Source of the DNA: Lonicera japonica
Taxonomy: Eukaryota > Streptophyta > Magnoliopsida > Dipsacales > Caprifoliaceae
Direction: 5' to 3'
Assembly: GCA_021464415.1 (NCBI GenBank)
Contig: CM038467.1
Coordinates: 9,503,411 to 9,567,410, forward strand
DNA: 64,000 nucleotides
Shown here: positions 1 to 13,600 of the stretch, piece after piece
Layout: every line of letters starts with the position of its first letter
How positions within the stretch are numbered: position 1 is the first letter of the stretch
Notes under the pieces: generated by a model
Told to the model about the DNA's origin: nothing
What the model saw: the letters and a program-made list of their open reading frames with translations, nothing else
The model's database searches: none
Position numbers and translations under genes: made by a program

Positions 1-311
1 CCAACTATTTTGGGTGATGAATCCCTAACTTGTATAATTGGTTTTTATATATATGTGGAGTGGATTTGAAATGATGGTTGAATGTGACTATTCATGTCAA
101 ATTGTTTTAAACTTTACAGGGCGATTTGTTATTGAAACGAACTCCACATGCCAAAGTTTTATAAATCGGGGACTTTTTAAAGATCATGTTTTATTAAATA
201 AAAGTTTTTAAAAGTTGTGATTTTTATATTTTAAACCTGCCGTCATGCACGGAATCCGTAATTAACCTGGTCCCGAAGTTGAAAATCTCAGAACATGATT
301 TAGGGCGTCAC
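1..311. repeat. Probable tail of a Ty3/gypsy-type LTR, cut by the window edge
   Basis: The stretch has no coding potential and ends in a motif (agggcgtcaca, about 301-311) that resembles the 3' terminus of plant gypsy LTRs of the Tekay/Del type. No primer-binding site follows it, so it would be a 3' or solo LTR. The left end lies outside the window. The family assignment rests only on the terminal motif and general composition. Confidence 0.35.
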
Positions 312-3190
312 AGTGGTGATGTGAATTACTTGTATATATTCCTCATTTTTCTAAAAGTAATGTCCATGAACTCTTTTTATTGAATTTTTCCACTCCATTC
401 TTTTCATTATATGGGCTTCTTGAAACAAATTGCATTCGAATACTTATGTTGAAAATTGGATTATCAATTTGAGTCATATTAGTGGAACAGTGGGTATCTA
501 TGCAACAGAGTTATACCTTGGATTGCCACAGTGCAACAGAGTTATACGGTGCAATGGAGTGTATGTATGCAATGGAGTTATATCTTGGATTGCCAGTTTA
601 TTTTATAGCATTAGTTTTTTATTTAAATTAGTTTAATTTTGAAATAATATAATTTCAGTTTAACTATGGGTATAGGTAGTTTAAACTGGTAATTTACGTT
701 GAATCCCTATGATCATATCAAAGCAATTTGGGTTTTTTTTGTTCATTAATTCAGTTATTTGCTAAATTAATAGACCTTGAAATTTGTGTTGTAATGGTAA
801 TATTCTCGTACTTTTATTATCAGCTCAGATTTTTAATAATAAACAATATTAATTATATCTAGACTAATATTTAGAAAGTTGTCAAACTTTGTAGATTACT
901 TATCTTCTACATTCTTCTACACTTTTTTTATCTAGCAGACAACAAAGAACAACTAATATACGGTGAGTTTACATTAGAAAAGCAATAGTAATTTCTTAAT
1001 GATGAATATACCATTGGTCCGATGACCGTTATCTACTTATATATATAAATATATTTAGTTACTTTTATATATTGGTGATACAAAATTTAATCTACTTGGA
1101 TGTAATAGTATTTACCCATTTATATTTTGTTCCGTAATTTAACAAACAGTTAATAACCTTATATATCATCCGTTATATCTTTCCGCCTCTATATCTCAGC
1201 AAAGCAATGTTTTAATTGTATAGTTTTTATATTTTTCTACATTTCAATGCTTTATCTCATAGACTAAAAACCTATGTTTCTGTACTTAGTAAATAATGGA
1301 GAAGCCAACGTCTCGAGGGAATCTTTATGCCGTCCATTGGAGTCTATTTTATTATTATGTTCTATAGGTTTATTTATCTTTATATATAAAGCTAAACAGA
1401 TTTATAGACAATAAAGTTGCTTTTCATATTTTAGTATGATGAACATCACCTTCTTACTAAAATACTGCAAAGAAATCGGAGACCCACATGCTATGTTCTG
1501 TTAGATTTCTTATTTCACTCCACACTTCGAAATTCAACTTCTTTTTTATTGGTCTACCTTCATTTCCTTCTTAACTGTAATTGTTTTTTCAGATATTGTT
1601 TTGAAGGTAAAACCAAAACACGGGATTGCATTTTCTACAAATTTTAACAAACTCAGTTGAATTAATTTTTACATTTTTTGTATTTTTACTAGAATTTGAA
1701 TTTTATGTTAGTGTTGAATCTATTTTTATTTTTCTTCTTGCATCTCAGTACTTTCCCACTATTATCATTACCTCATTTGGTACAAGCAAAAGACAAAATA
1801 ATTAGAATCTTACAATATGAGGCTATTAGCTTTATAGCCATGAATTGTTATTTATTTAAGTTTGATTCATCATTCATGCTTGCCCTCTGGAATGTAACCA
1901 AAAGGCCACGTACATCCATACTTTTTTTTTAATCTTTGCTGATGAGATTATAGAAGTATTTCCAACCCTCTTAAGGTGATGTCATTGGCTTGAGTGTGCC
2001 AACTCGGTTTTGTTACATTTTGTCTTTTTTTTCTTTTTCCAGTTGTATCGAATTCATTGGTTGTGTACCACTATCTATGCTATTTTCTCTTCCCACTTTT
2101 AATGATTTATTTAAATTATTTGCAGCTCATTTCAGCCAAAGTCCTTCATTTATCATAAGAAAACTGAATAAGATTTACGTTGCCCTCTACCTCTTATGCC
2201 TTACTTTGAAGTAGTTGTTTCAATAAAAAGAAAAAAAGAAAGGACACTTTTTAAAAGGTTTGTTAAAAGCCAAAGCATTGTACATCTGCTTAGATTAAAT
2301 TGAAATTTTAATTGTTGTACTTTCTAATTATTTAGAGCTTGGAAATTGTATAGTGTGTTTTGTTGCTTTTTAACGGAATTACTTTGTTATTTTCAATACC
2401 TCATCACACATTATGGTATATTTGTTTTCCCATTCACTCTTACTATAGTTAATATAATAATGTATTAAAAGTGGTGCAACTTTAATATTTATGTGCAATT
2501 TATTAGTGTTGATTGGTTTTGCCATCTAAAATTTTCCTTTCTTGAATACCCTATGGGGCACCCATGTTTAATGGGGTTATGTTTGAGTCTCTTTAGTGTC
2601 TATTGTGTAATTTTTTTTCAATAGGTTTGTTGATTTGCTTAACCTTGATATTTTTTAAGTAACAAGAACTGCTTAATTAATTTTTATTACTAAACTGTGA
2701 CCTCAAATTGTATAATATTTTGCCCAATAAAAATGTTGTACTCTATTGGTATCAACATAAAAAATATTTATTTTTGTTTTATAAGAATAATGTATTTCAC
2801 GTCATAATCATAAGGCATGGTTATTGTGGTTTTCCCCTCAACACTTCAACAATTTTAAAGAGCAATAAGCATTAACTTAAATAAAAATTGCGCATCGCGT
2901 GAGTTACACAAACTTATTTATATAGTAATACAAAGATGGTCCTAATTTATTCTTAGAAGAGAGGTAGAGGCACTAATTAGTTAAATAGGATTACATGATA
3001 ATTCATTTTTTTTATAACTAACACAACAAATTAACTATTCAAATTATAGACTCGTCTTCGGCAGATATGTATATATATATTTGTCGTTACCGTATATAAG
3101 AACACGATTAGTGAAGTTAAAATATAGCATAATAATAATAATAATAATAATAATAATGTTAAGTAACCAGAAAGGCCCAAATGTTTCTCC
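312..3190. other. AT-rich intergenic DNA, no gene recognised
   Basis: No reading frame here looks like a known protein, and short frames are explained by low-complexity AT-rich DNA. A small imperfect direct repeat built on gcaacagagttatac and cttggattgcca occurs at about 500-595. The right end becomes the promoter side of the SNARE gene. Confidence 0.6.
3129..3157. repeat. (AAT)n trinucleotide microsatellite
   Basis: About ten uninterrupted ATA/AAT units, roughly 700 bp upstream of the SNARE start codon. Confidence 0.9.
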
Positions 3191-3197
3191 TTTTCTC

Positions 3198-3571
3198 GCG
3201 CGGGTGTCAAATCACTCACATGGCGCGTGGCATCTCATTAATTAATATATACGCGTCCCAGGTAAAGGGGTATTTCCCGGAAATCAGAGTATTTTTTCCC
3301 GCTGCAATGTGCGCACTATCTAAGAGCATAATAAAACCTAATTATTGAAGTATTGTATGTTTTGATCATGTCGTAAAAAATGCTCGCTAGACATTAAATA
3401 AAATAGCGAGTAATACTTTCTCGCTGGAATACCTAAATGAATAAAACACTGTCTAATTTTTTAAGCTCGGAATTACTCGTCATCGCCGAGGCATGCCGAA
3501 GGTAAAAAAATATTTAATTCCCTCTCGTTCGTCACTTTTCCAGGTTGCGCGGGTGTCAAATCACTCACATG
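3198..3571. repeat. Perfect 25-bp direct repeat flanking about 324 bp upstream of the SNARE gene
   Basis: The same 25-bp sequence (beginning gcgcgggtgtcaaatcac) lies at 3198-3222 and 3547-3571. The sequence between has no inverted ends that I can see. The second copy lies just upstream of the presumed transcribed region, so it may carry promoter sites, or the pair may mark a local duplication. Confidence 0.8.
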
Positions 3572-3855
3572 ATTATTCGTTCGATTAACACAACTTCTCT
3601 CAGATGCGAGTTTGCCCTCTAATTTCCGGTACGTCGCGATCTTTCTTCCCAAATTTATTTTCCCTATTTTAATTAATTATTCTCATTATACTAATTATGG
3701 TAATTTTGTTCAATTTGTCTTATCCATCTCAACCACTGAAAGGAATTAGATTATCACTGTTGTTTAATTGACTGAGTTTTCAATAATTGGGATTAACAGT
3801 TGTTGTTATGTGTTGGTTTGATTGAATGAAGGTAATTGAGTGATTCTAGGGCAGG

Positions 3856-5654
3856 ATGAGTCAGGTATTTGAAGGATATGAGCGCCAGTACTGCGAACTT
3901 TCAGCCAATTTATTACGCAAGTGCACGTCCGCAAGTATTCTTGATGGAGGTGGGAATGAGATATGCCCCCTTTCGTTAAAGGTTTATTATTATTATTGAT
4001 TTATCTTCTTGTAGACATTGTATCGTACTAGGGCTAATCGTACAGTAATACATGTTGGTGTATTTTCTTTCAAAGAACTAGGGGGTGTGCGGTGGAGTTT
4101 TGATTTAATGTCGTTTATAGATCTGATATATGAAGGAAAGGGACTCAAGAGTGTTAAGTAGCATTAATTAGAGAAATGAGACTGTAAAACACGAGATGTG
4201 CAAAAAGTTTCCCTTTTAATTGAGAATGTGTTAATCGAGTGGGGATCATTCACTAGTTTAGGAATAGCTCGAATGCCGTACCTTGGGTTTATGAAATTGC
4301 TGCTATACAGACAAGAAGACACTATCTTCCATCTCATCATCTTAGACGCAGACTTTATTTTTTTTTGGTTTTGTTTTGTTTGCAAAATTAACAATATACT
4401 CTAAAGAAGTTCAAAAGGGACAATGGCTCTGTCTTGTCAGGCCTGAAGATAAGGTCATACTGTTGTACACACACTAATATCGTGTATTATATATATATAT
4501 GCTGCATTCGGAGAAAGACAATAAACAATGATCGCATTATGGATGGATGGGTGGGAAAAACTTGTGGTTGCAAAGCAGGGAATAGAACTAGACTCGGTTT
4601 AGCTCAATTAGTAGGGAGCTTTGGTCCAAGCCTCTATTTGGTGGTTTAAACTGTAGATCACCGCCAAAGATGTGCAAGATTTCGCTTACAAAAAAGTGTG
4701 CATGGTTTATATGAGTTCCGTTCTGTGGTCTGCCAAAAGAATCCAGTCTGCTTAAATGAGATTGGCACGAGAACCCTTAATACAAATTCGTAAATTGATT
4801 GTGAAGCATTTCTCATTACCAATTCCTCAGGGCACTATGAGCTGCTTGAAGGTCAGTTGGACAGTCCGTAATTTTATAGGCGGGTTATTCGGGTACTAAT
4901 GTTTAGCCTATAATTCATCTGCCGTCTTATCATTTTATCCTCTTATCTTGCATTCTCTGCCTGCTTTGCCACGGTGGTCGTCAGAGCTCCAGGCTATGCT
5001 GGCCTTAAACTCTGCGCTTCCCAGTAACTTTGTCAGGCACATTATTCAGTCCTATAGTTTATCTGTATTCAGCTTCTCCACTCACTGACTACCCGTATGA
5101 GGATGCTGGGGACTGATTTCATTGTTAATTTGCTAATGGTTTTTAGTTTTAAGGTTGTTTATGAAGTTTCAGGCTTGATCTATTCATGCCCAATAATTGT
5201 TTTCTGTTTTTAGATCTCTATCAGAGCTCTAAACTGTTCACTTCTTTTTGTCATTACGACTTTCTGATCAGTGTTGCTCGAATACATTCACGACTTGCAG
5301 AGCGGAAGAAACAGAAAGTTTCTGAAATCAAAGCTGGATTGGACGATGCCGAGGCTTTGGTAAAGTAGAAACTTTTTTCCCTTTTTCTGTTTCTGTGGCT
5401 GGAAAGTTAAGTTTCTTTGTATTTTGCTGGATTACCAATGCAATCTTTGACTAAACTCCTCTAGATTCGTAAAATGGACCTTGAGGCTAGGAGTTTGCCT
5501 TCAAGTGTAAAGGCTGTGTTACTTGCCAAGTTACGAGAATACAAAAATGATCTTAACAATTTGAAAAGCCAAGTCAAAAGAATCACATCTGGTAGTGAAA
5601 ATCAAGCTGCTCGGGATGACTTGTTGGAGTCAGGAATGGCCGATACAGCAATGG

Positions 5655-5695
<41 letters not shown>

Positions 5696-6722
5696 AACGT
5701 GCGCTAGACGCTCAGGGTTCTTGTTCTGAACTGTTTTGATTCTTAACTTTTAGCAGTAACTTGAGAATAGAGATTAGTTGTCGCAACTACTGTCAAGTGG
5801 ATTTAAGTATTTATCCCTTCTTTTTTTTTTTTTTTTTAAGTGTCGCTGTTATACCTCATTGCTTCACAAGCTCATGTAAATGCCCAGAATTTTTTTTACT
5901 TTTCTTTGCTTCTGTTTAAGTGATACGATAAAACTTTGTTTTCTATGGCATTCTTTTTTCTTAACTTCAATTTGTCAATCTTTTAACTCTGTTTCCATTT
6001 AAATTTTCTGCAAACCTGAGAGCTGTCAAATGCCAGAGAACCATTCATTCAATTAATAGCTGCCTGAAATGTCAAAGCCAAAATGTAGGTGGATGTAACA
6101 TCATTGTACATATCTTCTTGTACTAAACACTGATGAATGACAGTGCAGGTGACTCAAGATCAAAGAGGAAGATTATTGATGTCAACCGAGAGATTAAACC
6201 AGTCCACTGATAGAATCAAGGAAAGCAGAAGAACTATGCTAGAAACTGAGGATCTTGGTGTTTCCGTTCTTCATGATCTACATCAACAACGCCAGTCTCT
6301 CCTACATGCCCATAACACCGTATGTCCTTCCTCATTCTTTTGAGCCATTTATGGCTTTACTCCTTTATCTACCCTTAGATTATCATTTTTTATCCCTTAT
6401 TATCTTTTGTGGTGTTGAAAACTTGGATGTTCTTATCCTCATATTTCACATTGGGTCGTTGTGACCTGATTTCTTTACTTTAATAAAAAAGGACGTTATT
6501 CAGTTAGGCGGGCTATAAGGAGGTTTAATTATGAAGAGGATATGTTGACGTGGGTTGTTGATTTTGCAGCTTCATGGGGTGGATGACAATATTGGGAGGA
6601 GCAAGAAGATACTGACTGCAATGTCAAGAAGGATGAACAGGAACAAATGGATAATTAGTTCATTTATTGCAGCCCTGGTTCTTGCTATCCTTTTGATCCT
6701 TTATTTTAAGTTTACCCATTAG
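3856..6722 (+). CDS. VTI1: VTI1-type Qb-SNARE (vesicle transport v-SNARE 11/12-like)
   Basis: This is a tail-anchored SNARE of the VTI1 family, which in plants works in fusion at the trans-Golgi, prevacuolar and vacuolar membranes. Coding exons are 3856-3949, 5301-5359, 5465-5653, 6149-6319 and 6570-6722, giving 221 residues, the normal family length. The N-terminus (MSQVFEGYERQYCELSANL) and the stretch KMDLEARSLPSS match the family's N-terminal helical domain. The SNARE helix covers about residues 125-190 with the central-layer glutamine region in QQRQSLLHAHN. A hydrophobic anchor spans about 198-219, followed by only a few residues. All junctions are GT-AG and in phase. A 5'UTR intron is likely at 3629-3854 (donor ccg|gtacgt, acceptor gggcag), ending one base before the ATG. 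The exon 3 donor sits directly in a CT microsatellite. Residues resemble a mixture of Arabidopsis VTI11 and VTI12, so the subtype is left open. Confidence 0.96.
4598..4668 (+). other. tRNA-like or SINE-like promoter remnant in SNARE intron 1
   Basis: The stretch has an A-box-like motif (tagctcaattagtagggag) and, about 40 bp on, a B-box-like motif (ggtttaaact) at spacing close to that of a tRNA gene. The arms do not pair well enough for a functional tRNA, and I see no poly(A) or target duplication. It may be chance. Confidence 0.2.
5654..5695 (+). repeat. Compound (TC)n(AC)n microsatellite at a splice donor
   Basis: About twelve TC units run into about nine AC units. The first GT of the tract is the donor of SNARE intron 3 (ATG|gtctctct). 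Confidence 0.92.
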
Positions 6723-7699
6723 GCCCGATATCAAGAAGGTATTTCACATTGGGATATTTTCATGCGTGGCGTATATGTTATTCGACATACCTTTTTGCCG
6801 ATTTCTATGGATGTCTTGGTGTGGATTGTTTACACGCTAGCACTATATCCACGTAGTCGGCCTTTCTATCTGCAGGTGGTCTTTATTTTTTTGAGTTCAT
6901 TATCAACATCTGGGATGGAACAGACAAATTGACTTTTAGGTTTATTTTCAACTTATTGGGTGCATGTGTGAAGTAATATCGTGGATGCTCAAATTCAATT
7001 GATTTTATTGATATTTCTATTGTCCTTTTGGCAGAACAAGTTCATGGGTTCAAGCTATCAGAACTGTTGACTCACAACTTTGTTACATTTAGAGAAAAAA
7101 GGTTATATTGTGCAAAAATGTTTGATTGTTTAACTAAAAGAACGATTGATTTAGCAAAAATACTATAATTGGTAAATGTGTTTTTTAAGCTTCAAATAGT
7201 TCTCCATGCATTTAGTCTGGTCTATTCTCTTTTTACTTTAAACCAGTTTTGAGCCCAAACGTTGTTGCTTGGAACATCGAAGACCCAACCAATTTACCAT
7301 TTGACAGTTGCCAAATGGGATGCATGGCCAGTGGACATTTGATCACATACGAGAATGAGGTATCCACAGGCGTATCAATTGAAGAAGTATACAATATATC
7401 ACCACAATGTTTCCTCCCCAAGTATATATTATTCCATTTCGGGTACATTTTAGCATACCAACTAATGGTGATTAATATTACTTCTAAAATAATCAACAAT
7501 CGAACAACTATGAAACGAATGACATGCATCAACCACATTCTCAACTGCGCAAGTGGCAACTTTCACAAAATTATGGCACACCAGTGCAAGTTTCTTATAA
7601 CCACCATTACCTCATCAGTCTTGACCGGCTGGAAGTAGTCCCAAAGCGCCATTGCTTATTTATCCACGAGCAAAGTTGACACAAATTTTTAGCAGTTCA
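6723..7699. other. Convergent intergenic region between the SNARE gene and TOC1
   Basis: It holds the 3' untranslated regions of both genes, which face each other with 977 bp between stop codons. Overlapping open frames at 7230-7640 on both strands show no family similarity and look accidental. Confidence 0.6.
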
Positions 7700-10600
7700 T
7701 TATTGAAAACCAGAAGCATTGTCCTCGGGAGACGAGTCTCTGTCTGCTAGCTCTTCGTCATAATAATCGTCGTCATCATAGTCAGCAGAAGTAGTCGGTT
7801 GCCCATTAAGATCCACGTTTAAACCATTAATCCTTCTGGCAACAAACTGTCCCCTCACCCGAGACCTCTTCTTCACAAGCTGTTTTCTATTAGCATACCT
7901 AATCTTCTTGTCAAAACAACGTTCTTTCCGCTTCTGCCTGAACTTAAGCAGGGCTGCCTCTCTTCGATCAACTTTATTCGACTTCCCATCAGTTGACGAT
8001 GAACTGCCACCATATGATGGCCATGGCTGCTCGCCAGGGTTTTGGTCCGGTGGTAAGCACAATCTAATGGGGTAATAAGGAAATGATGCCATCTGGGGAA
8101 CGTGAGGAGGGCAATGCTGATATTGATTGTACTGAGGCAACATATTTAAAGTAGCAAGGTTTTGTAGGTCCTGCGGGTTATTTTGGTACATTGATGGCAT
8201 CATATATTGATTCATTAATCCAGAAATATAGTAGGGGTATGAAGTATGTGCATTGAAACCCGAGACATCAAGGTTACTGTCATGTCTTGGATGCATATAC
8301 ACTTGAGAGAACTCTTCTATGTTTGAGTCCCTTTGCTGTGAGAATTCTGGCAGTTGAGGGGAAGTACAAGATCTCTCCACACACACAGAACCAGGGGTTA
8401 TGTTGCTGCTCACAAATTCATTTCCTTCACACTGGTTTTCTTTTGCTTCTTCATTTACATTTTCATGGGCATCAAAATTTAGTTCTCCTCCCAATGTACC
8501 AAGTTTAGGGGCAACCATTTGGCTATCGATCTTGAGAGCGCTTGATTTGACATATGTGAAGAAGGCTGAACACTCGCCTATTTTCAGTTCATTCTTCTTT
8601 GGACATGACAGAATATGTCCTGAAAACATTCCAACAATATGATTAGTTTTCTAGGTCAGAAATAACGAAGGAAAAATTAAGTATATAATAAATTTTTCTG
8701 CAGATAAAATTACAAATAAATTTACCATCGGTCATCAGTCAGATTGAACATCACAAAGGCTAGTAGTAGTACACAGTGTAGAGCGCATCAACTAATATTA
8801 GTGTTCTAAAAATCAGCGATTTAGGCCAAGTTATCGGTGATTGGCTATGCCCCGATACGATTATGCATGATCGGCTGAAAGAATCGGCCGGGGAAAAAAT
8901 CGGCTAAAAATCAGATTTTATAGCCAATTTATCGCGATAAACGATAATTGGTGATAAATTGATTTTTTTTAAAAAAATTTACCATACTAAAACAACGTCG
9001 TTTTTTTCTTACCCAAACCCTAGTTACGACTTCGCCTCTCTTTCCTCTCCTTCACTCGACCTCTCCTCTCTTTCCTTTCAGAGCCTTCACTCGACTTCGC
9101 TTCTCTTTCCTTTCGTTTCTCCTTCACTCGACCTCGCCTCTTTCCCCTTCCTCTCTCTACTGCTCTCGACGCCTCACTAGCTCACTGCTGCAGTTCTTCT
9201 CTCTGCTGCTCTGTTTCGACACAATAAGCATAAGGTAATAGTTAATCAATGAATCGCTTAGATTATGGTTATAAAACTTCTCTTCAAGTGGTTTGTTTAA
9301 TTTTGCTCCAAGGCTTTTTTTTTATTTTATTTAACTAGCTGCATTTATGCTTTGCTTTAAAATTCATGGCCTTGTATAAATTGATGGTAACTCCATCGCC
9401 TCTCTGTAGTTCTAGTTCTCTCTCTGCTGCTTGACCTAGTTTGGCTAGTTTTCTCATTTTTTTTTTAAGATAAAAATGATAAAGACTTGATCTTTCCATC
9501 TTGAAATTCATAATTTTAGTTTCATTCAACAATGTACATTGTTAAGTTCTGCCTTCAAACTTCAGTTTATTAATGAACTTTGAAGTGAAATTCATAATTT
9601 TAGTTTTAATTCATAGTTTATTAGTTTTAATTTTAATTTCAATTTGTCTAGCTCACTGCTGCAGTTCCTTTCTCTGCTGCTTTGTTTCGACACAATAAGC
9701 ATAAGGTAATAGTTAATCAATGAATTGCTTAGATTATGGTTACAAAACTTCTCTTCAAGTGGTTTGTTTAATTTTGCTCCAAGGCCTTTTTTTTTAACCA
9801 GCTGCATTTATGCTTTGCTTTAAAATTCATGGCTTTGTATAAATTGATGGTAACTTCGTCGCCTCTCTGTAGTTCTAGTTCTCTCTCTGCTGCTCGACCT
9901 AGTTTGGCTAGTTTTCTCATTTTTTTTAAGATAAACAAATAAAGACTTGATCTTTCCATCTTGAAATTCATAATTTTAGTTTCATTCAACAATGTACATT
10001 GTTATGTTCTGCCTTCAGATTTCAGTTTATTAATGAACTTTGAAATGAAATTCATAGTTTATTAGTTTTAATTTTAATTTCACTTTGTGTAGTATGAATA
10101 CGTCTTCATCGGCCGCGTCTAATTCATCAACATCATCGGCCACTAGCACCTGTTTGAAACCCGATTCTAATAATATTGGGTGGGACTATGCGACGGAAGT
10201 AAAACCGAGGAGTAGTATCCAAGAGAAGTGTAAATTGTGTGGAAAGGAGATGTCAGGTGGGATACATCGAATCAAGCAACACATTGCCCACATCTCCATA
10301 AATGTAAGTAAGTGTCCAAAGTCCACCAAAGAAGATCAAGAAAAGTGTGCAAAAGACTTAATGGCTTAAAAACACAAGAAGTTAGAGAAGAGAAAACATG
10401 AAAATTAAGTTAGGTCGGAAGTGCAAATTAATGTTATTGATTAAGAAAATGAAGGAGAGTTGGGTTCAAGGAAAAACCCTCACTACCTTGGGCCAATTGA
10501 TAGATATGCTAATAAAATAAATCCAGATTCTTTAATGGGTGAAGCGAAGAGGATGCGGCAATCGAACTTAAATGAGACGCTTTTTAAAGAAAGAACACAG

Positions 10601-13600
10601 TGTGCGTCAACTTTTAGCAAGATGGGTATACGAGTCCGGGATTCCATTCAATGCAATTGATAATGTTTCAGGAGATTTTGCGAAGCGGTCAGCCAATTTG
10701 GCTCGGGTTACTAACTTCCAAGTCAATACATGTTAAGGGAGCCGTTATTAAAAGAAGAGGTTGAAAGAACGAAATTGTCACTCAAGAAACAAGAAAAATG
10801 GGAAGTAAACGGTTGTTCAATAATGACCGATGCTTGGAGCGATCGAAAGAGGAGGGTGTCATGAATGTATGTGTTAATTGTAAGGAAGGCACTAGTTTTA
10901 TTTCTTCCCAATAAGACTTGGAGTTGGCACATGCGGGTGAGTACATTTTTAATTACGTTGATAAATTTATTGATGAAATTGGGCCACAATATGTTGTTCA
11001 AGTGGTGACCGACAATGCCACAAATAATATGGCCGCGGCAGAGTTGCTAAAGGCAAATAGGCCAACAATATTTTGGATCTCTTGTGCCACTCATACATTG
11101 AATCTCATGCTTGAAAAAATTGGCAAGCAATCGAGGTTTAAAGGATTGATTGAGAAGGCCAAGACATTAACTATCTTCATGTATGCACATTATAAGACTT
11201 TGTCACTTATGAGAAAGTTCACGAAGAAAAGGGATATTGTTAGGTCGGGGGTTACTATATTTGTTACTTCTTTTCTCACTTTACAAAGTATAATGGAAAA
11301 AAAAGATAAGTTGAGGCTAATGTTTACTAGTGATGAGTGGGGAAGTTGTAAATGGTTTAAAAGCGCAAAAGGGAAAGTTGCAAGTGCCACTATCTTAAGT
11401 ATGACTTTTTGGAATGGCGTGTCTTTGTGCTTGAAAGTGTTTGCTCCTTTAGTAAAAGTATTTCGTCTTGCGGATGGAGATAAAAAGCCGGCAATGGGGT
11501 TTTTATATGGTGAGTTAAAAAAAGCAAAAAATGATATCAAAGAGGCATTCAAGAATGTTGAGACTCATTATCACCCAATCCTAAAAATTATTGATGCAAA
11601 ATCCAATGGTCGGCATGATAGTCCATTACATTTAGCGGGCTACATATTAAATCCGTACTACTACTACAAGGATGCCAACATACACAAGGATCAAGTTGTC
11701 ATAGATGGTTTTTTGACTTGTGTTGAAACCTTCTTTAAAGACGATCTTGAAAAACAAACCATTGTTAGCAATGTGGAGATGTGGAAATATTTAAGAAAAG
11801 AGGGTATGTTTGGGAAAAATTGGCCGCATCCGGATGCAACAAAAATGATGATAAACTTTGATCCGGGTATATATTCTTCACTTTACACACGTTATTTAAT
11901 ATTTTAATTTTTTTATTATATATATTTAAGTAAGTTTCTTTAATGAATAGTTGGATGGTGGAGTATTTATGGCGATGGAGTTCCTAACTTGCAATCGATG
12001 GCTTTAAAGATCCTCTCGTTGACCACTAGTTCATCCAGGTGTGAAAGAAATTGGAGTATTTTTGAAGGTGCAAGTGGCTTTGATTTTGGTTAGTATTATA
12101 CTATTTTAATATAATTTTCTTCCTTTAAAAAATTTAAATTTTTTATTTTTTTGTAGATACATACTAAAAAGAGGAATAAACTAGATTCAACACGGTTGAA
12201 TAATCTTGTCTATGTTCAATTTAATGCTAAACTTCTCAACAAAAAGAGAAGGGCAAAGGAGAAAGACATTGACGTTTTATTAGCAAGTGACGCTAGTAAA
12301 GCGCAATCATGGATAGTTGAAGGTGGAGAATATGAAAAAAATTCTGGTGGTTCGGGACTAACTTGGGTACAAGTTGGAGAAACAAGTGGAGCGGATGATA
12401 TCCTACAAATGAGAAGAAGTGCTAGAAATGTGGCAAACGCCCAAGTACCTATACCCGTCCCTGTTGTACGAGAACTTCATGAAGACAACTTTGCATCGGA
12501 ACAAGAGTCAGAAGATGACGGGAATGAAGAATATGAATTTGAGTCCGATGGAGAGAGGGTCAATGAAGGATATGGAGAAGAAGAATATGAGCTTTAGTTG
12601 ATTACCTACTATTTTATATTTTTATTACTTTTGAGTTTTGAGTCTTGACTTTTGACAAGCTTTATGTTTTACTACTTAGTACTCTCTACTCTCTGTTTCT
12701 ACTTTTGAGAATGCATAATATTGCATGTACTCTGTTTCTACATGCTTAGTTTGTTTCTACATGCTTGGTACTTTGTTTCTATTAATCTATTAATGTCCAT
12801 TTTGCTACTATTATGTTTTATTTAGCATATTGTTATATAATATATTATTTATATGGTGAAAAGTGCATATACAATTTTTTCCAACTAATCCCCGATAAAA
12901 TGAAAAATCTCCACTCCCCACCTTGCCAATCGATTTCTGATTCACAATTTTTAGAACATTGACTAATATTAGCTTTCAAGAACCACATCAAATTTGCACA
13001 ACCTAAGTCCAAGGAAAAAGCCAATTCCACAGATTGGCTTTCTTTGGGTATGGCAGGTTCTTTGCATATTGTCAATTTTTTCTAGAATAATTCATGACAG
13101 ATAAAAAATAACAGAACAGCTTATGGAACTACCTCAGAAGCCAACTCAAATAGAATACAAAAACACAGAGTAAGAAACCAGAATAAGATAATTGACCAAA
13201 CCTTTATAGAAACACACACACACACAAAAAAGGCCTGTCTTTGGTTTAATTTTTTACTACAAAGATCAAATCCCCACTATAACTATCCCCCCAGCTTTGA
13301 GCAAACGGCTGGCGTTAGCGAGGGGAAACCAAACAAAGTTCAATACCTTATATAAGGTATACTGGTATTTTTTTCTAGTAAGATAAAAGGTTGGACGAGG
13401 GAACGCACGGAAATAATATAGTAGAATAGTCAAAATGGACAAGTCACAAATTTTAAATGCTACATATAACCTTCATTCAATTTATTTTATTTTATTGAAA
13501 TTATCTTTTTTCATGAGAAGTCCAAACGTGCTACTAGCATGAGAGCTGCATACCTTTCTGCGAGGGGATACTTTCAGGTGCATCAGGCTGATTTTGCAGT

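Larger units (their letters stand above)
8799..12961 (+). mobile_element. hAT transposon inserted in TOC1 intron 5, decayed
   Basis: The element is 4,163 bp long. It is flanked by a perfect 8-bp duplication, actaatat, at 8791-8798 and 12962-12969. The termini are inverted repeats: TAGTGTTCTAAAAAT on the left and, read from the right end, CAATGTTCTAAAAAT, with two mismatches in 15. Eight-bp duplication, short termini and a BED-finger transposase place it in hAT. The transposase reads opposite to TOC1 and has frameshifts and stops, so it is not autonomous now. The left 1.3 kb contains a 471-bp tandem duplication. Confidence 0.92.

Noticed and set aside
7233..7638. Overlapping open frames of 108 and 129 codons on both strands between the SNARE gene and TOC1
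   Set aside because: No family similarity, they overlap each other, and they fall in the convergent 3' flanks.
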